Assembly (NCBI GenBank): GCA_051453625.1
Contig: JBOZIK010000001.1
Location: forward strand, 27,062,628 to 27,104,424
Reading direction: 5' to 3'
Length of the DNA: 41,797 nucleotides
Origin: Welwitschia mirabilis
Taxonomy: Eukaryota; Gnetophyta; Gnetopsida; Welwitschiales
The position numbers and the translations under genes were made by a program. Below, in pieces: positions 20,346 to 31,150 of the stretch (the first letter of the stretch is position 1; the number at the start of each line of letters is the position of its first letter). The notes below the pieces were generated by a model. It worked only from the letters and a program-made list of their open reading frames with translations. It made no database searches and was not told the origin of the DNA.

Positions 20346-21021
20346 TTTTGCTTATGAGAGGTACTCAACATTATGAATTTGTTTTCTCATTTTATCAAAT
20401 TTTGTCAAGAAAATTTGACTCAGAAAAAATAAATTTGGAAGGAGGTTTGAGTGCACCTAGAAATCACTTTTTCGATTTATTTTTTATATTCATCAGTCCT
20501 TCTTTGATATTCTTTTCTATTAACAGCTTTTCTATTTGATATCTCTTCTCTATGTTAGTCATATCACAGCATCTTGGAAATAGCAAATAACAAAAAATAG
20601 ATAAAAAATAATAGACTATCATTCTATCTGTCATGGGGATGATAGAAGGAATGACACACATAGAAACAAGAAAAATAGAAACAAAATTAAAAATAAAATA
20701 GAAAGTGGAAAATATTGAAAAAAAAATATCATCCACCAAGTTGTGTGGATAACAGAAACTAATTTATTTTAGAAAAAATTCAATTCAAAAATAAAACCAA
20801 AAGTAAAAAATAGCACACTATCATCCTGTCTATCATGAGAACGATAGAGGGGATGACTACAATTTTTTATAGAAAACTGAAACCGAAAAACTAAAACTAA
20901 AGTATTATATATAGAAAACCTATATCTCTTAATAAAATACAATACCTCAAAGACAAATAACTGAATATAGGTCTAATATACTAATCCAAACAATGATGAC
21001 CTTTGTACTTCTCAATAGCCT
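20346..21021 (-). mobile_element. Untranslated leader of subfamily A element
   Basis: This matches 12,456-13,173. It contains inverted repeats at 20,626-20,647 (ATCTGTCAT-GGGG-ATGATAGAA), near 20,730-20,750 (ATCCAC/GTGGAT) and at 20,818-20,857 (ATCATCC/GGATGAC with an inner CTATCAT-GAGA-ACGATAG). A minus frame at 20,464-20,739 shares IPMTDRMIV with the other leader and may be an upstream ORF or a Gag N-terminal extension. Confidence 0.65.
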
Positions 21022-21039
21022 TCCCTAGTAATAGTGCCA
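21022..21039 (-). other. Primer binding site of subfamily A element
   Basis: On minus, TGGCACTATTACTAGGGA starts three bases after the LTR end and lines up with the TGGCGCCGTTGCCGGGGA type site of Athila-like elements. Nearly all differences are C-to-T or G-to-A. Confidence 0.72.
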
Positions 21040-21042
21040 AGA

Positions 21043-22132
21043 TGTTGCAATGTATATTTATAAAAGTTTTTATATTTAAAGAAATCCTATCATTTATAAT
21101 CAAAATACATATCTTACACAATACATCACACTTTTATGAGTGGAAGTATACTCAAAATATCATATTCACATTGAAGTCTATGAGTATGAAACTTAGATTG
21201 CTTTGTAAAAGAATATAGGATCTAGAATAAATAACAAATGTAAAGAAATAAAGTATAATTCACAATAAAAGATGCAACTATTTTAAATGCAAATGCCAAA
21301 TGAAACTAATACTACTTCCTTTTAGCATTAACAGAGGCTACCTTTGATAATCTATATCATCTAAGAAATTATCACTAGATCAAGAACAACATAGACTATA
21401 AGGATCATCAAGGAAACTAATATGCAAATGTAAAAACAAAACAAGATTTATATTAAGAAAGAGTAATAAGAATTTTAATTATAAAATAGCCAAGTCTTAA
21501 TAGAGAATACACATCCCTCTACCAAGCACATGTCTTTTTAAAACACTTAAGATTGATCTTCTACCCTTCGACCTCTTGTCATGAGGATTTCTGATGCAAT
21601 GAAAATCATAAGGAAAGTTAAAGGGGAATGGGGTTTATTTATAACAACTTAAAGTAGAAAAAAATAAACAGTAGATGTAGAAAGGTGCACTCATTTACAA
21701 CTTAGAAATGGATAAAATGGTTATGAGTCACTATTAGAGTTGATTACATATCAGTGTTATCCGTATAACATTCTAGATGATAAGAGGAATAACAACACAT
21801 TACGAATGATAACTCAAAATGATGACTTAGTAGTGATTAATTAGTCCACATCAGTAGTTATCATCCTTCCTATCACGGGGATAATAGAGGGGATGATGGT
21901 CTTCTTTAATTATTTTCTTAAAAAGAACTTAGTATTTTTGTCATTAATCCTTCTTTAAATCTGTATGCATCGGAAAGTGCCTTTAAGACATCAAATTTGG
22001 ATAAGAATCATAATTTTTTGAGATTTCTTCTTGTATCTCCAAAATCCTCAAGATTCAACCTAAACCTATATAAAAGTCCTGCAAAACAACTCATAAAACC
22101 CCATCAAATAACTGTAAATAGGTAGCACAACA
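21043..22132 (-). mobile_element. Athila-like LTR, subfamily A, copy 2 (outer 5-prime LTR)
   Basis: On minus it starts TGTTGTGCTACC at 22,132 and ends TTGCAACA at 21,043, followed by a primer binding site, leader and gag. Length is 1,090 bp. There is no polypurine tract before it, and the flanking sequence belongs to a subfamily B LTR, so it is a true 5-prime outer end. A GTCATC/GATGAC-type block lies near 21,861-21,900. Confidence 0.8.
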
Positions 22133-22682
22133 AATGGAAATATTTTTTTATTTTTATTCATATTTATGTGCATCTCCCTTATAGTTTATATTACTTTTGA
22201 TTCTGTAATAGCTTCATTTGTGATATAGATCATAAGGATAATCTTTATAAAGGTTGAAATCATTATTTTATAGTCTTGCATTATATTTTACATTTTATAG
22301 ACTAAATCATTACATGTTTCCATATTTTTTCTAATGTACTTGATAGATTAGGTTACTTTTAATTAGTGATAATTTTCTTAATTAATTAAGATTATTAAGG
22401 ATTGATCTTGGTAATAGAGATTTGGTAGTTAAACAGATATTGCATTTAAGATAGTTTGCATTTGCATTTGTATTATGTATTTACTTTATTGCATTATTGA
22501 TTTTTATTTTTAAATCTTTACTTTATAAAAATCAATTTTCTAGATTCAAGTCTAGTGCCTCTAATAGAATTTGTCAATTGGTTTTACTTCTATTTATATT
22601 AGTCTGTTGTATTTGTGCATAGATTTGTGATTGATAGGTTTTAATAAAGGATAAAAATTTTACCTAAATATACACCATAACA
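22133..22682 (+). mobile_element. Athila-like LTR, subfamily B, copy 3, right part
   Basis: This continues the LTR interrupted at 10,702. Landmarks follow the subfamily B order: catctcccttatagtttat (near 22,170), aaggttga (near 22,250), agattcaagtctag (near 22,542) and atttgtgcat (near 22,610). It ends near TACACCATAACA. The first five bases (AATGG) are the right copy of the target duplication. Confidence 0.7.
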
Positions 22683-22689
22683 TCCACTA

Positions 22690-23350
22690 ATAATTGTTAA
22701 GCCTTATTCATGAAAATCATTTTAGCACTATTCCCTTTATTAGTATAGGGATGTTCAATTTTTTCCTCATCACATATTTTAATTTATTGGACTGGATCTC
22801 ATAGACTGATCTCCATTACTTCCTTTTAAAAATAAATAGTGGAATTAGTAGTTGCCATAATATGATAGGGTGAGTATTACCTTTTGTTTTCATGACCACT
22901 AAATCCACTAGATATCCAAATATTTATAGTTCTATAGAAGTATTTCTATTATTGTTTTTGGCTTCATTGCAAAACCATATGCCATGTAAATTTATCCATT
23001 ATATGGAGTTAACTTAGGACTTTGAGTTGTTCAAATATGTTATAAGAAATGAAAGTAATACTTGTCCTTAAATCTACCAAAGCTTCTATTTTACAAATGC
23101 CTTCAATAATTATATCCATAATTGTTATTCTAGTATCATTACATTTCTTAATTTGATTTCTTTAAAAAGCTAGAGTAGAGGCCCAAGATATGTGAACTCT
23201 TTTAGTTGGCTCTTTTACCAATTGTTCCTCATTAGTTTTCTCATTCTTTTTCTTACTTTTTTCTTTACTACATAAGTTCTTCATTTGCTTCTAGTATAAG
23301 GGGATGCTTTTCAACATTTTTACTAAGGGTAAGGTAATTGAGGTATCTTC
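22690..23350 (-). pseudogene. Ty3/gypsy protease remnant (element G3)
   Basis: On minus, a retropepsin-like frame shows EALVDLRTSITFIS with the active-site Asp at 23,072-23,074. The Gly of D-L-G is Arg (23,066-23,068). Upstream on minus lie a gag remnant and an A/T-rich leader. Downstream the element is cut by the subfamily B LTR at 22,682, so its RT and integrase must be outside the window or lost. This is a different family from the Athila-like copies on the left. Confidence 0.62.
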
Positions 23351-24030
23351 TAGAGCTATAATAAAATATTTTACATCTTTTTCTCCCTTTCTTGAAACAT
23401 TTTCTAGTATCTTACTTCTCATTGAAAATGGTAAAGAATCATTCATTCCTCTTTTTGTTGAATATTTCTATCATACTTTCATTTTCCTTGTCTTTTCCTC
23501 TTTTCTAGGAGGTGAAGGATGGCTTCTTCATGATTTAATTCAAACAACTTTATAACTAGCTTCTCTTGAGGTTGATTGGGGTTGTAAAGGTATGGAAAGC
23601 TCTTTAGTTTTTTTTATGTTATTTGATTATTAATGGTAACTATACTCTGCTTATGTATTTTTCCAATTCTTAAAGTAATCATATTTCTTCAATTGCATAA
23701 ATCTATGCATTGGCATCTCTTTCTTACCTTTTCATTTCCTTGTATGATTAGGATATGACTTCTTCTTGATTTAAGAATTATTAGGATTATAATCAATTTT
23801 GTTAAGATTTAACAACTTCATAAAACTTATTATTCATGGACATTTTGTGGAATGTGATCCTCCTCATTATAATATTCATAAGTTCCTACTTCTTCTTCTT
23901 ATTTTAATCTATTGATCTCACCTGTTAGAACTCTATCCTTTTATTACTAATATATCAACATGCTTAGCCTCTATTTATTTTTCTATTATAACTTCCTTAA
24001 TCTTTCTCTTTTCTTTCTTCTTATTCTGAG
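23351..24030. other. AT-rich linker within element G3
   Basis: By position this should be the Gag C-terminus to protease linker of G3 on minus. I recognise no zinc knuckle or clear motif. The plus-strand open frame at 23,304-23,555 looks incidental. Confidence 0.4.
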
Positions 24031-24600
24031 ACCATCCTTAACTCAACTTATATAATTTATCTATACTAGTTTGAATTTGTTGAGTGCTATCATTCCTAAT
24101 GCTATTCCCATGAAGGATATCTAACTTCTCTAAAATATTACTTTAAAGATCTCTTACTAGGTCTTTCATTTATTCTTTTGGGATTATTCCACAGTTTGAA
24201 TATCTTGCTAATAAACTCCAATACCTATTCATAAGCTTTCTAAATTTCTCATGCTCTTTTTGTTTAACATTCAAATTTTAATTCTTTAAATGACTTAAAT
24301 AGATTAATATTTATTCAAAAATGCTTATCTTATAAAGTTTAGGTTTTAAAATTACAGTTTAAGAATATATAAAACTATAACTAGTATTTCCCTTTAATTA
24401 AAAAGGAAAATATCTTAAGAAGTTGGAGTTAGTTTCTAAATAGTTATCTTTACAAATAGAATTAAAAAGGCTCAAATGTAGCATAGGTTCTTCATTTTTT
24501 CTACCTTTAAAAGTTGGGATATTAGTAGTATTTATGTTTCTTATTTTATCAAGGATCTCTAAGACTATTCAATCTATAGGGTTATATGTATGAGACATAT
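24031..24600 (-). pseudogene. Ty3/gypsy Gag remnant (element G3)
   Basis: On minus the retrotransposon Gag domain is readable in pieces: TNIPTFKGRKNEEPMLHL (about 24,483-24,536), HEKFRKLMNRYWSLLARYSN (about 24,194-24,253) and IQTSIDKLYKLS (about 24,038-24,085). The order fits the N-terminal, central and C-terminal parts of a gypsy Gag. Stops and frameshifts are frequent. It shares little nucleotide similarity with the Athila-like gag at 19-20 kb. Confidence 0.58.
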
Positions 24601-25690
24601 AATAATATATGCACAAAGGAATATAATTGAATTATTCTTCTTCATCCCAATATAATCCTTTAGGTCCTTGCACTTTTTTGTATTCTTTAATTTTGCATTA
24701 ATAAGTCTATCTTCTATTATAAATCTATTTGAATCTTTTAAATGTTTTCATATCCTCCATTAAGTCACACAGTTCAGCTTTTATTATTGTTGTGTCACCT
24801 ATTTCTTCATCTAACTTTTATTTCTCAGGGTTCTAGATGTATTATCCTTTTACATCCCTCCATTGTCCATAACTATCTTTTTCTAAAAGGGCTTAATTGA
24901 TTTTGGAAAAATGCTAAAAGTGCTATTCTTCTACTTCTAAAATGATAAGGCCACAATTTAACTAAAAATACTATAAAAAAATTAACTAGATTCTATAAAA
25001 TACTCAAAAAAACTAAAATACTAATAAAATGCTGGAAAGACATATAACTTAAACTACCACAATTATACATAAACTTAAATCATTAAAATGTTTATAAACA
25101 AATTTATTTCTTTTAGATTTTGAATCATAATAATGGCTTTAGATCATGATACGAACTTTGTTAAGAATAACTATTCTTTGCAAAAAGGTGTTCTAATAGG
25201 ATTCTACTTAAAGACAATATTTTATAGAATGTGAGGAAAATGAAAGAACTAAAATAGATAAAACATAGTCAGATCACCTACACCCATTATTTCTAACTAG
25301 TACATCATCTTAAAATTAACTCTAGCTATTATGAAAATTAAAACCAAGAAAAGATAGCATGCAAATTTTTCAAATTACATACTTTAGTAACACAAGATTC
25401 ATTTTTGAATAACACAACTTATATTACTTAATTAAAAAAATACAAAGATTAACTTTTCCTGCATTTCCACAATAGACATAGGAGCTTTAGAAAATCACTT
25501 CATAGTTCTTCCTCCTATAATTTCTTTGCTTGAATATGCTTTTCAAGTTTTCTCCAAGACTCTAAAAATATCTACTAGCCTTCTTCTATGTGATTATTTA
25601 TAATTGTATGGCAGAGAGTTTGTTATTCCTTTTATTACATCAGTTGTTCATTTGTTATAATTGTTTCCCTTTTTGTAGCATTACTCCCCT
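24601..25690. other. AT-rich sequence, probable 5-prime region of element G3
   Basis: No LTR pair, primer site or reading frame could be recognised. Position suggests the leader or 5-prime LTR of G3, inserted into the integrase of element G4, but this is inference only. Confidence 0.35.
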
Positions 25691-26405
25691 TGACTGACCT
25701 ACAACACAAAGTTAGATTATAATAACTTGTAATATATTATAATAATGTCATAATATGGGGTAATAATTTATCATACCATTCATTAGAAATGTATCATAGA
25801 TATACATTCATTTCTGAGTCATCAGTCTTGAACATCGGTTTGAGGAATACATTTGCAAATGACGTAGTCTAGGTAGTATTTAAAATGGTATGGCTTACTC
25901 TAAAATAAATATTTAACTTGGATTAAGAATCTCTTTTTATCATTAGTAATCTAGTTAGAAGGAGTAGTTTTAGAGACTACGTAATTAGAGATATATGCAA
26001 ACTAGGCTATTTCTTTGACTAAAAAGAGATGTTCGTTAGGAAAAGTATCATCAATAGGTAAAGATGTTTGTATATTATTTGGATATATTCATAAAAGATG
26101 ATCTACAATAACATTATCAAAGCCTTTCTTATACTTAATCTCTAAATCTAATTCTCAAAGGATAATCTCTAAATCTAATTCTTAAAGGATAAGAATCAAC
26201 TTAATAAGACATGGTTTTGAATCCTTTTTAAAAAAGGTGTTTAGGAGATAAGTGATTAGTGTAAATAACTACTAAAAATCTTAAGAGATATTGCCTAACT
26301 TTTTCAAGGGTAAAGGTAATAAGTAAAAGATCCATCTCTATGATAGTATAATTGATTTAAGTATCATTTAATGTTTTATTAGCATTATGAATCACAACTG
26401 GTTTT
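25691..26405 (-). pseudogene. RNase H C-terminus and integrase N-terminus of gypsy element G4
   Basis: On minus, directly after the Sirevirus-like LTR, RNase H continues: NANKTLND (about 26,364-26,387), NYTIIEMDLLLITFTLEKVR (about 26,295-26,354) and IYTNHLSPKHLF (about 26,237-26,272). Then comes the linker to integrase with PIDDTFPNEHLF (about 26,025-26,060) and a segment resembling KPYHFKYYLDYVICKCIPQ (about 25,835-25,895). It completes the RNase H whose first parts lie at 36,021-36,101 and 37,258-37,330. A 27-bp in-frame tandem duplication lies at 26,137-26,190. Integrase is lost beyond about 25.7 kb. Confidence 0.78.
26401..26405. repeat. Target site duplication of Sirevirus-like element, left copy (GTTTT)
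   Basis: GTTTT matches the five bases after the right end at 36,021-36,025. The sequence is simple, but the gypsy RNase H frame rejoins across it, which supports the placement. Confidence 0.6.
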
Positions 26406-27602
26406 TAAGGGATTTGGAACCCTGGGGATAAATAGGATTTAAAAATTAAATGACCTTAAAAGCTATCTTCACAAGAGTTAAAAGCTAAAAGAAATTTTTG
26501 CATATGAAATACAAAAATAAATTTGAAATAAAGATAACTAAAAGTACAAAATACTAATAAAGATAGATACATGATTTATAGTGGTTTAGAAAACCACCTA
26601 CTCCACTCTCAGNNNNNNNNNNGTGAGCAATGTTTACTCAAGCCTAATCTAGATCTTTGTCAATTACTTTCTAGGTATTTTAGGTTTAACTATAACTTTT
26701 TACAATTGGATTTTTCAGAGGCTTAGTCTCAACCTTCTAGAGAGAATTCTATTTACTGATAAAGACATGTCATAATGCATAAGTTCCATCAGATCTTGAA
26801 GTACAATAATGAGGGTACTACACTACTTGAATGATATTACAATCGACATACATGTAATGTAAACTAATAGATCAAGTACTAATGATTACAACAGATATTT
26901 GTTCATCTTTGATTAGATAGAAGATATTCAATCAGTAGTTAAAAAGCTCATTAAAAAGATATTCAAAAGTGCTATAATGATTCTAATGACTAGCAAATAT
27001 ATAGAAGAAAAATTTTAGGGTTTTATAAGTAAAATAGTTTCTCCAACAAATAAAAATAATAGACTAAATAGCTAGTTCCATTACAACTGGTTAAATCCTA
27101 AAAATGTTTAGTTAACTCCATCAAGTATCATCACTAAAGCTAGTCATCCCCATCTTCTTCTAATTTACCCATGCTTCTTATATTTCCATGTTTGATTAAC
27201 TTCTTAAGGATTCAATTAACTACATATTTAGTCAATTATATTTTGATCCAGTTAATCCCATCTCTAGAAAATTGCAGAACAACATTTATGACCTAGGTTT
27301 GGTTAACCCCTAAGGTATCTAGTTGATCCCTTAATTGAAAAAGTTGAAATCACTTCACTCTAGTTATAGTTGATACCTTATGAATTTGGTTGATGCCTTG
27401 ATGATTAGATGTAACAAATTTATTGCTTAGACCTGGTTAACTCCTTTGAATATTTGAAACTTATTAGGTTTAAATAAGATTTATGATAAATAATTGTAGC
27501 TTCTAATATGTGAGGATTAATATTTTCTATGAAAAATACAACATGTTTTACTAAAATAGAAAATGTTAGTTTCAAATCAACTTGACAAATTATAGCTCAA
27601 TA
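26406..27602 (-). mobile_element. Sirevirus-like Ty1/copia 3-prime LTR
   Basis: On minus it starts TATTGAGCTATAATTTG at 27,602 just after the polypurine tract and ends CCCTTA at 26,406. It is related along its length to 34,298-36,020. Shared phrases are aataggatttaaaaattaaa, ataatgcataa and actacacta-cttgaatgatat. Its termini are TA...TA instead of TG...CA. A 10-N gap lies at 26,613-26,622. Confidence 0.82.
26613..26622. other. Assembly gap, 10 N
   Basis: Short N run in the 3-prime LTR of the Sirevirus-like element. Confidence 0.98.
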
Positions 27603-27603
27603 A

Positions 27604-27614
27604 TCTTCCCCTTT
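27604..27614 (-). other. Polypurine tract of Sirevirus-like element
   Basis: On minus, AAAGGGGAAGA ends one base before the 3-prime LTR. This is the normal place and composition for the plus-strand DNA primer of a plant copia element. Confidence 0.8.
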
Positions 27615-27615
27615 G

Positions 27616-28200
27616 ACATTTCTGGTAAACTATACTTAGTTGAAAATACTAAATGAAAAAACTTCCCTTATATAATGCCCATTAAATTTGCAAAAATATT
27701 ATTCAACATATATATCAAATTTAGCATTCATAAATGATTTCTAATAAGAGTAATAAATATAAACAATTTGAAGTCTAGTTTATAAGATATATAATATTCA
27801 TTTATATATATGACAAAATCATGATTTATGAGATATTAATACTCATTAATAGATGTAACATAAGCATGGTTTATGATAAATGAAATATGCATTAAATAGA
27901 TAAGACAAAAAAAATGATACCAAATGTATTTCTATTACTTAATATTAAGTAGTACAAATAAAGGTACTCATTACGAGTAATTACAACTAATAGATACTAA
28001 TAAGTACTACTAAGAAATAACTAATAACATATGATACCAATTGAAAAAAGCTAAATATACAACTATCATTTCTACCTTTTGAAATTAATGACAAAGGATA
28101 GAAAACTAAAAATAACTAGTACAACTGAAAAAACTAATAGAGAAGACAAAAAATCAATTAGATTCTTCTTCTTCTTCTTCCTTAGATTCTTCTTCAAAAT
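27616..28200. other. AT-rich untranslated region of Sirevirus-like element
   Basis: Between the third reading frame and the polypurine tract. It holds A/T-rich short repeats (ttatgatatatgaaa-like phrases at 27,780-27,900) and a (TTC)n-like run at about 28,164-28,182 that would encode acidic residues on minus. No gene was recognised. Confidence 0.5.
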
Positions 28201-29250
28201 TTGGTTCTTCTTCCTCTTTCTCTCATACCTTTAATGTATAGCTACTGGCATCCTTAGAAGTATTAGCTACCTCATATCCTCTTATGATCAGAGCCTCTTT
28301 CATATGCCTTGAGTAAGAATTCAACCTCTTCAAGTAAGAAAAAGTCCCTTCAAGAGAGGTTTGCTTGGAATAAAGATACTTGAAAGATTTCTTAGATCTT
28401 GCAAATATATGCATGTAAGACAAAGTTGCACATCTAATCTCTAATATAGGAGTTAAATTTTTTAACTTTGAGTGCAACTAGACTCTAAAATGATGATAAA
28501 TATTTGTAATTAAAACTAAAAAAGGAAGATCCCTAATCTTATGATATTCCAACTGAGAGATTGTGTTCTTTAACATAATGATAGGAGCATTAATAGAATG
28601 CCTAGTTTTCACTCAATATAACAAATAAGATCTATAGTTGGAGTTCGCATCATGATGATCTGACAAAGGTGAGAAATTATAAGTAAAGAACAAATGCAAA
28701 AAGTAGTATTTTGGGATAATATAGGAGGTGGAAATAGTGTTTTTCCATTAATGAAACTTATAATATAGCTCCCTGATGATCTCTATCTTATCCTCCATGG
28801 AATCATGCAAGGGTCAAAATTCCTCATAATCTCTTCTAGGGATATTTATAAGGAAGTCAATGAGATCTATAGTAACCCTAATCCTCTTTCACAACACAAG
28901 GGTTATCAAGGTAGAAGAGTCAACATCAAAAGAGGAATTAAAATAAAACATTCTAGTGAGGAAAGAGTAGAATAAACTTGAAACATCAAGAAAGTAAGAT
29001 AAATCAAGCTCATTTAAGAGCCTTACCATATCTTTGAATTTCATTAGCTTCTTAGAAGTAATAGACCTTTCCTGAAAAATAGGTTTCTTTTTAAACTTCT
29101 ATGTGAACTTGTCTAAGACCTCATTAGATATTTTAAAGTAAAAATTCCTTGGATGTTTTCTTGTTGACTTCTTCTAATGCCTTCTTAAGGGACCATCTAC
29201 CATTGAAAGCATATGGCACTTCTTGAAGATTAAAAAAAAAAAATGCTTGA
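28201..29250 (-). pseudogene. Envelope-like third ORF remnant of Sirevirus-like element
   Basis: The minus strand between RNase H and the polypurine tract carries a long, broken coding region. Readable pieces include MKFKDMVRLLNELDLSYF (about 28,989-29,042), the segment around ISTSYIIPKYYFLHLFF (about 28,687-28,737) and the intact stretch 28,223-28,477 with SYMHIFARSKKSFKYLY. It lies where Sireviruses (plant Ty1/copia) of the SIRE1 type carry an envelope-like ORF, and its style resembles plant proteins often annotated as putative plant transposon protein. I see no clear signal peptide or fusion segment, so the envelope label rests on position. At least five in-frame stops occur. Confidence 0.55.
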
Positions 29251-29599
29251 GAGAGATAGCTAGATCTAAAGAAGATAGATGAACAGATGTGAATACAAAG
29301 GGTTGGGGCTCAATAATATTTTATAAAGAAGAGTGATTGGGTTAGATTTAAGAAAAATATTGGGTTTACCACCTTAACTTCCATACTATAACCCTATAGA
29401 TCCAATGTATTAGGTGATGATATAGCCAACCCAATGAATCTTTGATTATAAAACTTCTAAGTTTGGTTAACTAGGTCTTTAGATTAATTGACTCAACTGG
29501 ATTCATGTTGATCTAGGAAAAGCTAGGTGACTAGATGAAAATGTGGCTAACTGACTAGATTTGTTCGATTAAATGCAAGATTTAATAGACTACCCTACT

Positions 29600-30060
29600 T
29601 TTAGTTAGAGAATGTAGAAAGTCTTAGAAATTTCTTAAAGTTTAGGGATTTTATAAAAATATCAATATGTTATCTATCAGTGCTAATAAAATTCATTAAA
29701 ATGTTAACTTTTTCCACTTGATTTCTACGGAAATGATGTCTTAATTTAATGTGTTTAGTTCTAAAATGTTGAACAAGATTCTTTAATATATTAATTGCAC
29801 TTGTATTGATACAAAAGATTGAAACCTATTCAAAATCTACCCCAAAGTATTTTAACATTTTCTTCATCCAAATAAGATGGGTACAAAAATTCCCTACTAG
29901 TATATACTCTGATTTTACTATAGAAATAAAGATAGAGTTTTACTTTTTACTTGTCCATACTACTAAGCATGATCCTAAAAGAATTTAATTATCACTAATG
30001 CTTTTCCTATCATCTTTTTACCTAGCCAAATCTATATCACTAAAGCTTGTAAGTTGGAAA
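29600..30060 (-). pseudogene. RNase H remnant of Sirevirus-like pol
   Basis: On minus the copia RNase H is readable as YSDIDLAR (about 30,013-30,036), ISIVKSEYILVGNF (about 29,892-29,933) and INTSAINILKNLVQHFRTKH (about 29,743-29,802). RNase H removes RNA from the RNA-DNA hybrid during reverse transcription. The Asp before the NTSA-type motif reads Ile, and one Glu of the usual E-A-E-Y is Lys. Several stops occur. Confidence 0.7.
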
Positions 30061-31150
30061 GATGTTTTTACAGGTTACCGTAATCTGTAGTCACTTGTAC
30101 CTCTTATGTATCTTATGATCCTCATAACAGCTTGAAGGTATGATTCCTTTGATTGAGTTTGGTATCTAGCACACATGGAAATAGTAAATATTATATTAAG
30201 TCTACTTGTAGTTAGATATAATATAGTTTCTATCATGGTTTTATAAAGTTTTTGGTCTACAGATTTTTCATGTTCATTAAGACTAACCTCATAAGAAGTT
30301 AACATAGGTATGTCAATTGATTTTATAGTTTCTAACCCAAATTATTTTATCAAATCCCTTCTGTATTTAGATTAAGATATTAAACTCTCATGTTTTATTT
30401 GTTTGATTTAGAGCGTAAAAAACATGTAAACTTCACCAAACATACTAATTTCAAAATGTATTATCATTATGCTAGAAAATTCTTTTAAGAGATCTCCACT
30501 TGAGGCTTCAAAAATTATGTCTTCGACATATATTTAAATAATAATAAAACCTTTTTTAATATTTTTAATAAATAATTTTTTATCCATAGTTCCATGAGTA
30601 TAACCATTTTATTAAGAAATATAACTAGTTTTTCATGAAACTTGTTTTAATCTATACAAGGCCTTTTTGAGTCTATACACATAGTTTAGTTTGTATGGAT
30701 CTATATAACATTGAGGTTATTCCACATAAACTTCTTTCTCAAGGGTTCGATTTAGAAAGGCACTTTTAATATTTATTTGATAAAATTTAATGTTATTAAA
30801 GGCTACATAAGATAAAAGCATTCTGATACTATCTAGCCTAGCTACAGGAGTAAAAAATATCACATAGATCTATGTCTTCAATTTAGTTGTAACCTTGTAC
30901 CATTAATTTTACCTTTTTTTCATTACATTATTTTGTTCATCACATTTATTCTTGAAAATTCATTTTTTCCCAATAACATTTTTGTCTTTTGATCTTTTAA
31001 TGAGTTTCCATGCATCATTTCTTTTAAATTATTGGAGCTCATATTGCATAGCCATCATCCATTCTTCATGAGATTCTACCTCTTTAAACTTTTTAGGTAT
31101 AATTTGCAAGACATAACAAATGTATGCATAAAAATTTTTAAGAGAGGTCC
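30061..31150 (-). pseudogene. Reverse transcriptase remnant of Sirevirus-like pol
   Basis: On minus the copia RT is readable from VKLMVQGYN (about 30,885) through NIKSAFLNR (about 30,745-30,773), RLKKALYRLKQ (about 30,640-30,675) and IYVEDIIFEA, to the open frame 30,075-30,305 with SVDQKLYKTMIETILYLTTS and MCARYQTQSKESYLQAVMRI. Two catalytic Asp sites are changed: motif A Asp is Asn (30,771-30,773) and the first Asp of Y-V-D-D is Glu (30,522-30,524). Frameshifts and stops add to the damage. RT copies element RNA into cDNA. Confidence 0.85.

Noticed and set aside
24601-25690. LTR of gypsy element G3
   Set aside because: No matching second LTR or clear primer site could be identified, so the boundary was left unassigned.
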